A DNA stretch of 64,000 nt, taken from contig NZ_CP043499.1 in the NCBI RefSeq assembly GCF_009498215.1, positions 1,314,001-1,378,000 of the forward strand, in the 5' to 3' direction. Source of the DNA: Rhizobium grahamii (GTDB lineage Bacteria; Pseudomonadota; Alphaproteobacteria; Rhizobiales; Rhizobiaceae). Below the pieces are notes generated by a model that did not search any database, was not told the DNA's origin, and saw nothing but the letters and a program-made list of their open reading frames with translations. Below, one piece after another: positions 53,276 through 61,651 of this stretch (its first letter is position 1; the number at the start of each line of letters is the position of its first letter). The position numbers and the translations under genes were made by a program.

Positions 53276-53672
53276 AGCAATACCTCCCGCTGAGCCGATG
53301 GCTCCGCAGCAACATGAGTTCATTGATGGTAGGAAAATCAGAATTAAGAAGCGACAATCGCTAGATTATCTCGATTTTCGATTTATGAAATCGCAGGAAA
53401 CGCAGAGAAATACTTATTTTAATCATGCATAGATCGGAATGTACGCAACATATGCATCCGAAATGACAATTTATACACTATAATTACCACCACCATTTCA
53501 ACAAATCAATCCTAAAAATTGCATCTATAATTCGACACAACCAAATACTCGCGATGCCAGTCAACTTCGGTGGAGACAGCATTCCGCAATGCATTCTTTT
53601 GTCCAAACTCTGCCCCAGTGATGGTAGAAGAAGGGAAACCATGCCACGGCGCGCCTCGCGGGCGCCGGCGCG
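53276..53672. promoter_or_regulatory. AT-rich divergent promoter region, giant operon / J-domain gene
   Basis: About 400 bases, clearly more AT-rich than the flanks between 53330 and 53560. A palindrome CGATTT-ATG-AAATCG lies at 53380-53394 on the giant-operon side. TATAAT on the plus strand at 53479-53484 lacks a matching -35. No terminator or small gene was found. Confidence 0.45.
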
Positions 53673-54365
53673 ATGTCCGACAAAAGCGGAGAGATAGTGA
53701 CCAATCCCTACGAGATTCTCGGCGTTCGGCGCGACGCGAGCGACGATCAGATCAAGGCGGCCTATCGGCGGCGCGCCAAGTCAACACACCCAGATTCCGG
53801 CGGCGACCCTGCCGCCTTCGGCAGGGTGCAGAAAGCCTATGAACTTCTGCTGGATCCCGTGCGCCGAAAGGTTTTCGACGATACCGGGTACGACGTCGAG
53901 TTGGCCGATCCGGTTGACCTCCAAGCCCTGATCGTCATCGAAAAGCTTGTCAACGAGCTGACGCTCGACGAGCGCGAGCCCGGCTCATTCGACCCTTTGG
54001 CCCGCATGCGTTCGGATCTGTCGGAAGAGATGCGCAAGGCGAGGTTCAGCAAACGCGAACTCGAACGCCACGCCGCCCGCATCGAGCATCATCTCGAGCG
54101 GCTCGAAAAGCGGCCGACGACCGACATTCTCGGCTCGATGCTGAGAGCGCGGATCAAGGCGATCACCACGGCCGTGAATGAGACCGAGGCCAAGATCAAG
54201 GCCAGCGAGCGCGCCTGCGAAATGCTCTACGACTACAGCTATGAAGTTGACCTTCGGGAAGGCGACGAGGCCTTGATCGAAGGAGAGGACGCGGTTGCTA
54301 CGCTCTCGCCAAAGCGGGAAGAACGCCCGCTTTGGGTTGTGCCGGCCGCCGCGCAGGAAGGCTAG
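53673..54365 (+). CDS. J-domain (DnaJ-like) protein
   Basis: A 230-aa protein. The J domain covers residues ~12-70: NPYEILGVRRDASDDQIKAA, HPD in KSTHPDSGGD, and AYELLLDPVRRKVFDDTGYD. The rest is a charged helix-rich C-terminal part (EMRKARFSKRELERHAARIE) without zinc-finger or DnaJ C domains. The HPD motif should stimulate a DnaK-type ATPase, making this a specialised co-chaperone of unknown client. It is divergent from the giant-protein operon and convergent with the Tim44-like gene. Confidence 0.85.
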   Translation: MSDKSGEIVTNPYEILGVRRDASDDQIKAAYRRRAKSTHPDSGGDPAAFGRVQKAYELLLDPVRRKVFDDTGYDVELADPVDLQALIVIEKLVNELTLDEREPGSFDPLARMRSDLSEEMRKARFSKRELERHAARIEHHLERLEKRPTTDILGSMLRARIKAITTAVNETEAKIKASERACEMLYDYSYEVDLREGDEALIEGEDAVATLSPKREERPLWVVPAAAQEG

Positions 54366-54378
54366 AGCGCCCGGCCGG

Positions 54379-55380
54379 TCAGGCCGCGCGCTGCTCTGTT
54401 CCCTGGATCGCCGCGAGCTTCCAGTCATTGCCGGGCTTGCGCACGAACGTCCAGACCTCGGTCGTTTCCGTCGGCGACCTGACGTCACCGCTGACGACGC
54501 GACCGCTTGTGCGCTCGACGAGCGCGTCCACCGACGAATATCGCATCGCAAGCGTGGCGTAGTCGGCACCATCTTCCCGCCAGGCTTCGGCAATATCGCC
54601 CTGCAGGAGCTTGACGTCGGAGACCTGGTTGCGAACACCGTTGGTGGCATTCTCTCCCAGTTCCTCCGCGAGATAGGACATGGCTTCAGGCGTCGTGAGT
54701 CGACGCAGCGTCGGATAATCCTCCGAGCCGTAGGCGGTCTGGACCTCGGTCAACAGACCCTCGAAGCGGTCGAGATCGCCCTGCTTCAGTCCGATCTCGT
54801 CACTTGGGCCTGAGTTCGCCTGGCTCTGGCCGTAGCCGGCTCCAGAGCCGATGGACGGGATGGTGAAAGACGATCCCGCGCTCGGCCTTACATTATACGA
54901 TGGCGCGGAGGCGGCCGAGCCGTAAGACGGCTGGCGCCGATTGGCGAAGTAGCGCATGGCAAAGGAAACCGCCATCGCGATCAAAGCGATCTGAAGCAGC
55001 ATCCCGAGGAAGCCGAAGCCGCCACCGAAGCCGTGTCCAAGCAACATGCCGAGCAGGCCGCCCGCAACCAGGCCGCCGATCATCGACCGGCCGAAGCCGC
55101 CGCCGAAGAAGCCACCGGGACGCTGGGCTGTGGAAGGCTGTTGCGTGCTGTAGGGTGCGTTCGTCTGCTGCCCCGGCGTCATCGACCGATCAATCGGAGC
55201 CGCGGGAGACGGTGCCGTTCGGGTCACGGGAGGCGCCTGAAATGTGCGCGTGCCGCGGCTTCCAAAGCCGGAACCACCCGCGCGCCGGGCATCAGCCTCT
55301 CCAATCGAAGCGAACACCGTAGCGCCCGTCAAGACGGCGATCGCCGCGATCTTGGCAAAACGCGAAACAGCAGCAGGCAT
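54379..55380 (-). CDS. Tim44-like domain protein, secreted/membrane
   Basis: A 333-aa protein. The signal peptide is MPAAVSRFAKIAAIAVLTGA with a likely cut after EADA. A Gly/Pro/Ser-rich linker follows, then a hydrophobic stretch GFLGMLLQIALIAMAVSFAM and, from ~residue 195, a Tim44/MRPL45-like domain (DLDRFEGLLTEVQTAYGSED to EVWTFVRKPGNDWKLAAIQG). Bacterial Tim44-domain proteins with this Gly-rich layout are common in alphaproteobacteria and sit at the inner membrane; their role is not well defined. Convergent with the J-domain gene, 13 bases apart. Confidence 0.82.
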   Translation of the reverse strand: MPAAVSRFAKIAAIAVLTGATVFASIGEADARRAGGSGFGSRGTRTFQAPPVTRTAPSPAAPIDRSMTPGQQTNAPYSTQQPSTAQRPGGFFGGGFGRSMIGGLVAGGLLGMLLGHGFGGGFGFLGMLLQIALIAMAVSFAMRYFANRRQPSYGSAASAPSYNVRPSAGSSFTIPSIGSGAGYGQSQANSGPSDEIGLKQGDLDRFEGLLTEVQTAYGSEDYPTLRRLTTPEAMSYLAEELGENATNGVRNQVSDVKLLQGDIAEAWREDGADYATLAMRYSSVDALVERTSGRVVSGDVRSPTETTEVWTFVRKPGNDWKLAAIQGTEQRAA

Positions 55381-55464
55381 CTCAAATTCTCCTTCCGGTG
55401 GAAACAGCAGTCCCGACCTATATAGGTAGGATTTCCGCCGTTTGAAGCAGAAAGCGAGTTTTGC

Positions 55465-55923
55465 CTATTGGCAGACATCCACCCAGGTTGCGTTGGTGAG
55501 TTCCGCCAGGCGTTCCGTCGCGATGCGCACCGCCGAATTGGTGGATCCGGCCGCTGGTACGACAACATCGAAGCGGCGCAGCGACACATCACAATAGACC
55601 GGCAAGGGCGTCGGCAGACCGAAGGGGCAAACGCCACCCACGGGATGACTGGTTACAGCAACCACCTCGTCGGCCTGCAACATGCGCCCCTTCGCGCCAA
55701 AGGCGTCCTTGAACTTGCGGTTATCGAGCCGCGCAAGACCGCCAGCCACGACAAGAATCGGTTCGTCGCCGACCCGTAGGCAAATGGTCTTGGCAATCTG
55801 CGAAGGATCAACCCCGTGCGCCTCAGCGGCCAGCGCCACGGTCGACGAACTCTCGGAGGTTTCGATGATCTCGATATCAGGGGCGTTTGCGCTGAAGAAA
55901 GCGCGGACGGTTTCAAGGCTCAT
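55465..55923 (-). CDS. YbaK/EbsC-type aminoacyl-tRNA deacylase
   Basis: A 152-aa protein starting MSLETVRAFFSANAPDIEII. It shows the YbaK fold signature: AAEAHGVDPSQIAKTICLRV, the catalytic-site Lys in NRKFKDAFG, and VTSHPVGGVCPFGLP, where the GGVCPFG loop binds the tRNA 3' end. The family hydrolyses mischarged Cys- or Ala-tRNA(Pro) in trans. ATG 55923 is preferred to one at 55938 as the family start. It lies 33 bases downstream of the DeoR-type gene on the same strand. Confidence 0.85.
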   Translation of the reverse strand: MSLETVRAFFSANAPDIEIIETSESSSTVALAAEAHGVDPSQIAKTICLRVGDEPILVVAGGLARLDNRKFKDAFGAKGRMLQADEVVAVTSHPVGGVCPFGLPTPLPVYCDVSLRRFDVVVPAAGSTNSAVRIATERLAELTNATWVDVCQ

Positions 55924-55956
55924 GGCAAGGGATCGCAAAATCGTTGAAGGGAAATC

Positions 55957-56748
55957 TTATTCGGCCGATTGCATGGATTGCAACCGCCTGTCGGTCTCGA
56001 TCAGCCGCACACCGTTTTCCCGACAAAGATCCTGGATGGAATCGATCTCGCAGTGATCGGTGATGAAGGTATTCACCTGCGACAACTGCGCGATCCTGAC
56101 CGGGGCCGTGCGCTCGAATTTGGTCGAGTCGGCGACCAGGATGACATGGCGTGCATTGGCGATGATGGCCTGCGCCACCTTCACCTCGCGAAAGTCGTAG
56201 TCCAGCAACGCGCCATCCTGATCGATCGCGGATGCACCGATCACGGCATAATCGACCTTGAACTGACGAATGAAATCGACGGCGGCCTCGCCGACGATAC
56301 CGCCATCGGACGCACGGACCACGCCCCCGGCGATCACGACTTCCATCGACGGCAGAAGCCTCAGCCGGTTGGCGACATTGATATTGTTGGTGATGACCAT
56401 CAGCTCGCGGTGGTTGATCAACGCCTCGCCAACCGCCTCCGTCGTGGTCCCGATGTTGATGAACAGAGAAGCGTTGTTCGGGATGAGCGCCGCCGCAGCC
56501 AGGCCGATCGACTGCTTCTCACCGGCCGCGATCTGCCGGCGTGCCTCGTACTTCACATTCTCGGTGCCGCTCGGGAAAAGCGCCCCGCCGTGAACCCGTG
56601 TCAGCACCTGTGCGTCGCAGAGGTCGTTCAGATCCTTTCGGATGGTTTGCGGCGTGACCGAAAAATGCGCCGCCAGGTCTTCGACGAAAACGCGCCCATT
56701 TGCCTTGGCCATATCGACGATTTCGGTTTGGCGATCGCTGAGGAACAT
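55957..56748 (-). CDS. DeoR/GlpR-family transcriptional regulator
   Basis: A protein of about 263 aa starting MFLSDRQTEIVDMAKANGRV. The winged helix is VEDLAAHFSVTPQTIRKDLN with TRVHGGALFPSG after it. The C-terminal sugar-phosphate sensor has INIGTTTEAVGEAL, VIAGGVVRASDGGIVGEAAV and DYDFREVKVAQAIIA. It best resembles GlpR, the glycerol-3-phosphate repressor, but the glp genes are not in the window, so only the family is certain. A start at 56781 is also in frame. Confidence 0.82.
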   Translation of the reverse strand: MFLSDRQTEIVDMAKANGRVFVEDLAAHFSVTPQTIRKDLNDLCDAQVLTRVHGGALFPSGTENVKYEARRQIAAGEKQSIGLAAAALIPNNASLFINIGTTTEAVGEALINHRELMVITNNINVANRLRLLPSMEVVIAGGVVRASDGGIVGEAAVDFIRQFKVDYAVIGASAIDQDGALLDYDFREVKVAQAIIANARHVILVADSTKFERTAPVRIAQLSQVNTFITDHCEIDSIQDLCRENGVRLIETDRRLQSMQSAE

Positions 56749-56959
56749 TTCCAACAGCCCTTTCCGGTCTTGCGTGCCCATGTTTGGGAGACATGCATAT
56801 CAGAGGCTGCAAGTGCTAGCAAAGCCGGTCCGTTCTGCAAGCAGCCGGCGCGCCAGAAACTCCTCGCTTCGACATTCACCGCGCGATAGGGTCGCGCCAT
56901 CTGCAGCGGGCCCTACCGGCCGAACTGTGTTCGAGCGTCTCTTGGCAAGGTAATCATTG

Positions 56960-57982
56960 ATGAAAAAGATCGGTTTTCTCTCCTTCGGGCATTGGATGCC
57001 CTCGCCCCAATCCGAAACGCGCTCCGCGTCCGACGCGCTCCTCCAGTCCATCGATCTCGCCGTCGCCGCTGAAGAGCTTGGCGCGGACGGCGCCTATTTC
57101 CGGGTCCATCATTTTGCCCGCCAGCTGGCTTCGCCCTTCCCTCTGCTTGCAGCGGTCGGTGCCAGGACCAGCAGGATCGAGATCGGCACTGCGGTGATCG
57201 ACATGCGCTATGAGAATCCGCTTTACATGGCCGAGGACGCCGGTTCCGCCGACCTTATTTCAGGAGGCCGGCTTCAGCTCGGCATCAGCCGCGGCTCGCC
57301 CGAGCAGGTGATCGATGGTTGGCGTTACTTCGGCTACCAGCTCGGCGAGGGAACGACCGCATCCGACATGGCGCGCCACCACACGGAAGTGTTTCTCGAC
57401 GTCCTGAAGGGCGAAGGTTTCGCCGAGCCGAATCCGCGTCCGATGTTTCCCAATCCGCCCGGAGCTCTTCGTCTGGAGCCACATTCGGAAGGCTTGCGCG
57501 AGCGTATCTGGTGGGGTTCTAGTTCCAATGCGACGGCCGTGTGGGCGGCACAGCTTGGCATGAACCTGCAGAGCTCAACCTTGAAGGACGATGAAAACGG
57601 CCAGCCCTTCCATGTGCAGCAGGCCGAGCAGATCCGGGCCTATCGAGAAGCATGGAAGGCTGCCGGCCATCAGCGAGAGCCGCGCGTCTCGGTCAGCCGC
57701 AGCATCTTTGCGCTGGTCGGCGATCAAGACCGCGCCTATTTCGGCCGTGGCAACAAGGAGGCCGACACGATCGGCTTCATCGATGATACAACCCGGGCCA
57801 TTTTCGGCCGCAGCTATGCGGCGGAGCCAGATGCCCTTGTCCGGCAACTCGCCGAGGACGAGGCTATCGCGGAAGCAGATACCCTGCTTCTGACCGTGCC
57901 CAACCAGCTCGGTGTTGCCTACAATGCCCATGTCATTGAATCCATCCTGACGCATGTCGCTCCGGCGCTCGGCTGGCGATAG
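56960..57982 (+). CDS. LLM-class (luciferase-like) flavin-dependent oxidoreductase
   Basis: A 340-aa TIM-barrel protein beginning MKKIGFLSFGHWMPSPQSET. FRVHHFARQLASPFPLLAAV, IEIGTAVIDMRYENPLYMAE, GRLQLGISRGSPEQVIDGWR and RIWWGSSSNATAVWAAQLGM are the flavin/phosphate-binding blocks of bacterial luciferase-like monooxygenases. The substrate is unknown. The ATG at 56960 follows AAGG 9 bases upstream. It is divergent from the GlpR-type gene across 210 bases. Confidence 0.85.
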   Translation: MKKIGFLSFGHWMPSPQSETRSASDALLQSIDLAVAAEELGADGAYFRVHHFARQLASPFPLLAAVGARTSRIEIGTAVIDMRYENPLYMAEDAGSADLISGGRLQLGISRGSPEQVIDGWRYFGYQLGEGTTASDMARHHTEVFLDVLKGEGFAEPNPRPMFPNPPGALRLEPHSEGLRERIWWGSSSNATAVWAAQLGMNLQSSTLKDDENGQPFHVQQAEQIRAYREAWKAAGHQREPRVSVSRSIFALVGDQDRAYFGRGNKEADTIGFIDDTTRAIFGRSYAAEPDALVRQLAEDEAIAEADTLLLTVPNQLGVAYNAHVIESILTHVAPALGWR

Positions 57983-58129
57983 CGCCGCCCAGGCGGGGGG
58001 ACAGCTTTGTACCCAAAGAAGGCCCCGCCCGCCCATGGACATCACGGCAGCATTCTTTAGATGCGGAAGCCGTACGGATGTGCTCCGTCGGCTCTCTGCG
58101 ACGGTTCCCCAACAACCGCTACATTGCTT

Positions 58130-58155
58130 GGCTCGCCGTTTCGGCGAGCCTTTTT
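58130..58155 (+). terminator. Rho-independent terminator
   Basis: GGCTCGCCG-TTT-CGGCGAGCC-TTTTT: a perfect 9-bp GC stem with a T run, 148 bases after the luciferase-like gene. The distance leaves room for a short non-coding transcript ending here. Confidence 0.85.
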
Positions 58156-58436
58156 CTCCAATCCGCGTGATGGTTTCTTTTGTCGCCGCATGAGAAACGC
58201 GTACACCATGTCAAAGTTAATTTCGGCACCTCGCCAACACGACTAAGATCCACCTCTTGGGCGCTGGCGGCCCCTATTGCAGGCCGTTTCGCAGAGGAGC
58301 GTGAACGGGATCTCTCTGATGACAATGGTCGGATGGATCGAAAGCGCTGCCTGCGCATTGATGCATCAGACAGTCGCGAAGCCGAAGGCGCCGACAAGCA
58401 CCATCCGGCAACGCCATACGCAACGAGGAGGCGAAA
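58156..58436. other. Intergenic stretch before BON gene
   Basis: Together with 57983-58129 this gap is about 450 bases. Apart from the terminator at 58130-58155 and the ribosome site of the next gene I see no gene or repeat. Confidence 0.4.
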
Positions 58437-58721
58437 ATGGTAATGCGTTTCGATGGTTACGAACAATCCAGAAACAGCGCCGAGGCGGGCCACTGCTCGG
58501 CGGCGACCAGGGCTGCCGTGCGTAGCGCCCTGGAGGCGGCGGCCGAATTCGATAGCACTCAGATCATCGTCTCGATCCTGGGTGATTTCGTTGTTCTGGA
58601 AGGCTTCGTGCGCTGCCGCGGCGACGACGAACTGGCGGTGGACGTGGCCGCCGCCGTCGTAGGACCCGCCTATGTTCACAACCGATTGATCTGTCGGGGC
58701 GCGATCCGCAATCCACACTGA
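58437..58721 (+). CDS. BON-domain protein (94 aa)
   Basis: Starts MVMRFDGYEQSRNSAEAGHC. A single BON-like domain covers residues 22-85: ATRAAVRSALEAAAEFDSTQ, IIVSILGDFVVLEGFVRCRG (strand-loop-strand with the conserved G) and AVDVAAAVVGPAYVHNRLI. BON domains bind membranes or phospholipid and often act in stress tolerance. There is no signal peptide, so this copy is probably cytosolic. GAGGAGG lies 5 bases before the ATG. Confidence 0.7.
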   Translation: MVMRFDGYEQSRNSAEAGHCSAATRAAVRSALEAAAEFDSTQIIVSILGDFVVLEGFVRCRGDDELAVDVAAAVVGPAYVHNRLICRGAIRNPH

Positions 58722-58763
58722 TGTGATGCCGCTGGCCATTGATGATTTAGGCTAGACCTAAAA

Positions 58764-58799
58764 GCAAAAAAGCCTGCCGCGGGAGGAGGTGCGGCAGGC
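58764..58799 (-). ncRNA. Cuckoo/alpha-r14-type sRNA hairpin 4 with terminator
   Basis: Last of the four in transcription order. Minus strand GCCTGCCGC-loop-GCGGCAGGC, a 9-bp stem; the loop is ACCTCCTCCC and a run of T follows, so this hairpin also ends transcription. Confidence 0.85.
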
Positions 58800-58814
58800 T
58801 TTCCTTGAATGGTC

Positions 58815-58846
58815 GAACAGCAACGGGAGGAGGAGTGTTGCTGTTC
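58815..58846 (-). ncRNA. Cuckoo/alpha-r14-type sRNA hairpin 3
   Basis: GAACAGCAAC / GTTGCTGTTC, a perfect 10-bp stem presenting ACTCCTCCTCCC in the loop. Confidence 0.82.
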
Positions 58847-58850
58847 AGCA

Positions 58851-58879
58851 AAAGACCTTGGGAGGAGGAGTAGGTCTCT
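58851..58879 (-). ncRNA. Cuckoo/alpha-r14-type sRNA hairpin 2
   Basis: AGACCT / AGGTCT stem with ACTCCTCCTCCC loop; the outer stem is imperfect. Confidence 0.75.
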
Positions 58880-58888
58880 TGCAGAGCA

Positions 58889-58916
58889 AAGCGACGCGGG
58901 AGGAGGTGCATCGCTT
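58889..58916 (-). ncRNA. Cuckoo/alpha-r14-type sRNA hairpin 1 (first of a tandem array of four)
   Basis: On the minus strand four hairpins stand in a row (58916 down to 58764). Their stems differ, but each loop shows the same anti-Shine-Dalgarno sequence CCTCCTCCC. This combination defines the cuckoo RNA family, seen as CcsR1-4 in Rhodobacter and alpha-r14 in Sinorhizobium. Those RNAs are stress induced and are transcribed next to a DUF1127 gene, as here. Stem of this unit: AAGCGA / TCGCTT. A minus-strand TATAGT at about 58928-58933 could be the -10 of an own promoter, but no clear -35 was found. Confidence 0.8.
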
Positions 58917-59013
58917 CGATGCTTGTGACTATACACGATCAGCGCTCAATTCGTAGGCAGAAATTTGCAAGGCAGCCATGCGCTATGCGATTGCCGGGAT
59001 GCTCGCAGGAAAC

Positions 59014-59040
59014 AAAAAAGGCGCCCGCTTTGCGGACGCC
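59014..59040 (-). terminator. Terminator of the DUF1127 gene
   Basis: Minus strand GGCGTCCGC-AAA-GCGGGCGCC-TTTTTT, a 9-bp stem with one G-T pair and a T run, 31 bases past the DUF1127 stop. Readthrough would feed the sRNA array. Confidence 0.85.
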
Positions 59041-59070
59041 GACAGCAGAGCCGATAAGGTTCAGCCGAAC

Positions 59071-59217
59071 TTAGCGGGCGATAGCAGCCCGAGCAACGCT
59101 GGGGATGTCAGCGCGTGCGATACCAAGATCGTGAAGTTCGCGCGTGGTCATGCGGCCCAGCTCGGAGACCGTCTGACGATACCTGCGCCAATTGTTGAAA
59201 GAGCGTGCTACGTTCAT
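59071..59217 (-). CDS. DUF1127 protein (48 aa), CcaF1-like
   Basis: A 48-residue basic protein starting MNVARSFNNWRRYRQTVSEL and ending ARADIPSVARAAIAR. RTVxELxxMTxRELxDLGI-like spacing (LGRMTTRELHDLGIARADIP) is the DUF1127 signature. AAGGGGA lies about 6 bases before the ATG. DUF1127 proteins are small Arg-rich RNA-associated proteins. In Rhodobacter the one encoded with the CcsR RNAs (CcaF1) affects sRNA maturation, and S. meliloti and Agrobacterium homologues affect growth and RNA turnover. The gene sits directly upstream of the four cuckoo hairpins, separated by a terminator. Confidence 0.88.
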   Translation of the reverse strand: MNVARSFNNWRRYRQTVSELGRMTTRELHDLGIARADIPSVARAAIAR

Positions 59218-59664
59218 GATAAATCCCCTTTCCGTGGGCTTTCGAAGCTCAGCTGCCAGTCCTTGGCGCTTTGTTTGCTTCGATGACGCTCATATAGGCG
59301 CAATCGCCTCCGTCTAACAGCAGCAAGTCGTCACGCCACCTATGCGCGGAATGCATGACGACTAGCACTGACGGTCAGATCCTTCACAGAGGGCTCAAGG
59401 ATCGTTTGCTCCCGTATGCGGGAAAAAGCGAGACAGTCCCCCATAGGCATGGTTAAGTCGTTACTTGAATACCCGGGCTCCGTGGCAGCTGCTATCGAGG
59501 CAGTAGAAAATAACGAAAAACCGTGGCGCGGTTTGCGATTAGCCGACGGTTCGCATGGGAGAAAACAATCAGGATGAGTGGGAGAACCTGATGCCGATAC
59601 TGGAGCCCGCAGACGCGGCATGTGGGCTCCCGGAAATCTCGCCGCTAAGAAAAAGGGAACCAGA
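59218..59664. other. Divergent control region, DUF1127 gene / ABC transporter operon
   Basis: A gap of 447 bases. It contains a hairpin at 59602-59630 (GGAGCCCGCA / TGTGGGCTCC, one mismatch, no T run) that would lie in the 5' leader of the transporter mRNA, 35 bases before its ATG. No gene or clear promoter pair was found. Confidence 0.4.
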
Positions 59665-60666
59665 ATGAATAAGTTGCTTGCATCCACATGCCTCATGTTC
59701 AGCCTACTGGGAGGCATCTCCGTTGCCAACGCCGCTGAATGCGGCACCGTCACCATCGCCAGCATGAACTGGCAGAGTGCGGAAGTTCTCTCCAACATCG
59801 ACAAGATCATCCTCAACGAAGGCTATGGCTGCCAGGCCGAGATCACCGTTGGCGATACCGTTCCGACGATCACCTCCATGGCGGAAAAGGGCCAGCCCGA
59901 CATTGCTCCCGAGGCCTGGGTCGATCTTCTTCCCGATGTGGTCAAGCGCGGCGTCGATGAGGGCAAGCTCGTCCAGGCTGCGACGGCCCTTCCGGATGGC
60001 GGCGTTCAGGGCTGGTGGATTCCGAAATACGTTGCCGACGAGCATCCCGACATCAAGTCGATCGGTGACGTCCTGAAGCACCCCGAGCTGTTCCCGGATC
60101 CGGAAGATTCCAGCAAGGGTGCGATCTACAACGGTCCGCAGGGCTGGGGCGGTACGGTCGTGACGGCGCAGCTTTACAAGGCGTTCGGCGCTGAGAAGGC
60201 AGGCTTCACGCTCGTCGACACGGGCTCGGCCGCTGGTCTCGATGGCTCCGTTGCCAAGGCCTATGAACGCAAGAAGGGATGGGTCGGCTACTACTGGTCT
60301 CCGACCGCATTGCTCGGCAAGTACGAGATGGTGAAGCTCGAAGCCGGCGTTCCGGCGGACGCTGCCGAATGGAAGCGCTGCAACACGGTTGCCGACTGCC
60401 CGGATCCGAAGCCGAATGCCTGGCCGGTCGACCACGTTGTGACCCTGGTCGCAAAGCCGTTCTCCGAGAAGGCGGGCCCTGACGTCATGGGCTACCTTAA
60501 CAACCGCTCCTGGAGCAACGAGACTGTCAACAAGCTGATGGCCTGGATGACGGAAAACCAGGCAAGCGGTGAGGAAGGTGCGAAGCACTTCCTCAAGGAT
60601 AGCGCCGACGTATGGTCGAAGTGGGTTTCCCCGCAGGCGGCAGAAAAGATCAAGGCTTCGCTTTGA
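59665..60666 (+). CDS. Glycine betaine/choline-type ABC substrate-binding protein (ProX/OpuAC-like)
   Basis: A 333-aa periplasmic protein. Signal peptide MNKLLASTCLMFSLLGGISV with cleavage after ANA. TVTIASMNWQSAEVLSNIDK, QPDIAPEAWVDLLPDVVKRG and KKGWVGYYWSPTALLGKYEM supply the aromatic residues that cage the quaternary ammonium group in this family. It captures betaines (glycine betaine, proline betaine or choline; the exact ligand is unclear). ATG 59665 has AAAGGGAA 8-9 bases upstream. It is the first gene of an operon with the permease and ATPase. Confidence 0.85.
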   Translation: MNKLLASTCLMFSLLGGISVANAAECGTVTIASMNWQSAEVLSNIDKIILNEGYGCQAEITVGDTVPTITSMAEKGQPDIAPEAWVDLLPDVVKRGVDEGKLVQAATALPDGGVQGWWIPKYVADEHPDIKSIGDVLKHPELFPDPEDSSKGAIYNGPQGWGGTVVTAQLYKAFGAEKAGFTLVDTGSAAGLDGSVAKAYERKKGWVGYYWSPTALLGKYEMVKLEAGVPADAAEWKRCNTVADCPDPKPNAWPVDHVVTLVAKPFSEKAGPDVMGYLNNRSWSNETVNKLMAWMTENQASGEEGAKHFLKDSADVWSKWVSPQAAEKIKASL

Positions 60667-60678
60667 TCGAAGCGGGTG

Positions 60679-60698
60679 CGGCGCGTGAAAACGCGCCG
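60679..60698 (+). other. Intergenic hairpin after the binding-protein gene
   Basis: CGGCGCGT-GAAA-ACGCGCCG, a perfect 8-bp stem with a GAAA tetraloop between the binding-protein and permease genes. No T run follows. Such stems usually protect the upstream message and give excess binding protein. Confidence 0.6.
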
Positions 60699-60763
60699 TA
60701 CTGATCGCCGAAAAATATACAATAACACGATCTCGGCTTCTTATAAAAATAAAGGGGAACCGG

Positions 60764-61651
60764 ATGGAATGGCTATACAAATTCCCGCACATGGACGACG
60801 ATTCCCTTCGGAATCTCAAGAAGGCCATTGATGATGGTTTTCGCGCTTTCACGCGCACTTACGGCGATGGCATCGAAGCCTTCTTTTCGCCGCTGCAGAA
60901 ATTTCTGATCGCCTCGGAGCGTTTCATGACGCAAACGCCCTGGCCGATCATCACGTTGATCATCCTGGCGATCGCCTGGGGCGCGAGCCGGAACATCAAG
61001 GTTGTTCTCGGCTGCCTCTTCACGCTGCTGGCGATCGGCTATTTCGATATGTGGGACGACACAATGCGGACGATCTCCATGATCTTCGTCTGCACCCTCC
61101 TGTCTATTGCCATCGGCATTCCGATCGGCATTCTGATGTCCCGCTCGGATCGCTTTCAGCGCATCGTCAATCCGCTGCTGGACGTGATGCAGACGATGCC
61201 GAGCTTCGTCTACCTCATCCCCGTCGTCATGCTGCTCGGCATCGGCAAGGTTCCGGGCCTCATCGCCGTGGTCATCTACGCCATCCCGCCGATGATCCGA
61301 CTGACCAACCTGGGGATCCGTCTGGTCGACAAGGACGTTCTCGAAGCCGCGGATGCATTCGGGTCCTCGAACTGGCAGAAACTCAAGAATGTGCAGCTGC
61401 CGCTGGCACTCCCGACAATCATGGCCGGCATCAACCAGACGATCATGATGGCGCTGGCGATGGTCGTCGTGGCCTCGATGATCGGCGTCCAGGGCCTCGG
61501 CCAACCGGTCCTCAAGGCGATCGCCAACCAGTATTTCACACTTGGAATCTTCAACGGCCTTGCCATCGTCGGCATTGCCATCATCTTCGATCGGGTCAGC
61601 CAGGCATACGGACAGCGACTCCAGAAACATCGGGAGATCGTTCATGGCTAA
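60764..61651 (+). CDS. Betaine ABC transporter permease (ProW-like)
   Basis: A 295-aa inner-membrane protein with about seven hydrophobic helices from residue 60 (WPIITLIILAIAWGASRNIK). The EAA-type cytoplasmic loop is EAADAFGSSNWQKLKNVQLP, followed by AGINQTIMMALAMVVVASMI and VQGLGQPVLKAI, all standard for ProW/OpuAB. AAAGGGGAA precedes the ATG. The stop overlaps the start of the ATPase gene by 8 bases. Confidence 0.88.
   Translation: MEWLYKFPHMDDDSLRNLKKAIDDGFRAFTRTYGDGIEAFFSPLQKFLIASERFMTQTPWPIITLIILAIAWGASRNIKVVLGCLFTLLAIGYFDMWDDTMRTISMIFVCTLLSIAIGIPIGILMSRSDRFQRIVNPLLDVMQTMPSFVYLIPVVMLLGIGKVPGLIAVVIYAIPPMIRLTNLGIRLVDKDVLEAADAFGSSNWQKLKNVQLPLALPTIMAGINQTIMMALAMVVVASMIGVQGLGQPVLKAIANQYFTLGIFNGLAIVGIAIIFDRVSQAYGQRLQKHREIVHG

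Noticed and set aside
58764..58920. Regular GGGAGGAGG spacing taken as a CRISPR array
   Set aside because: Only the 9-base loop repeats, spacing is uneven and every copy sits in its own hairpin; it is an sRNA array.
59704..60858. 384-codon minus-strand frame across the binding-protein gene
   Set aside because: Antisense shadow of a well supported secreted protein with signal peptide; no ribosome site.
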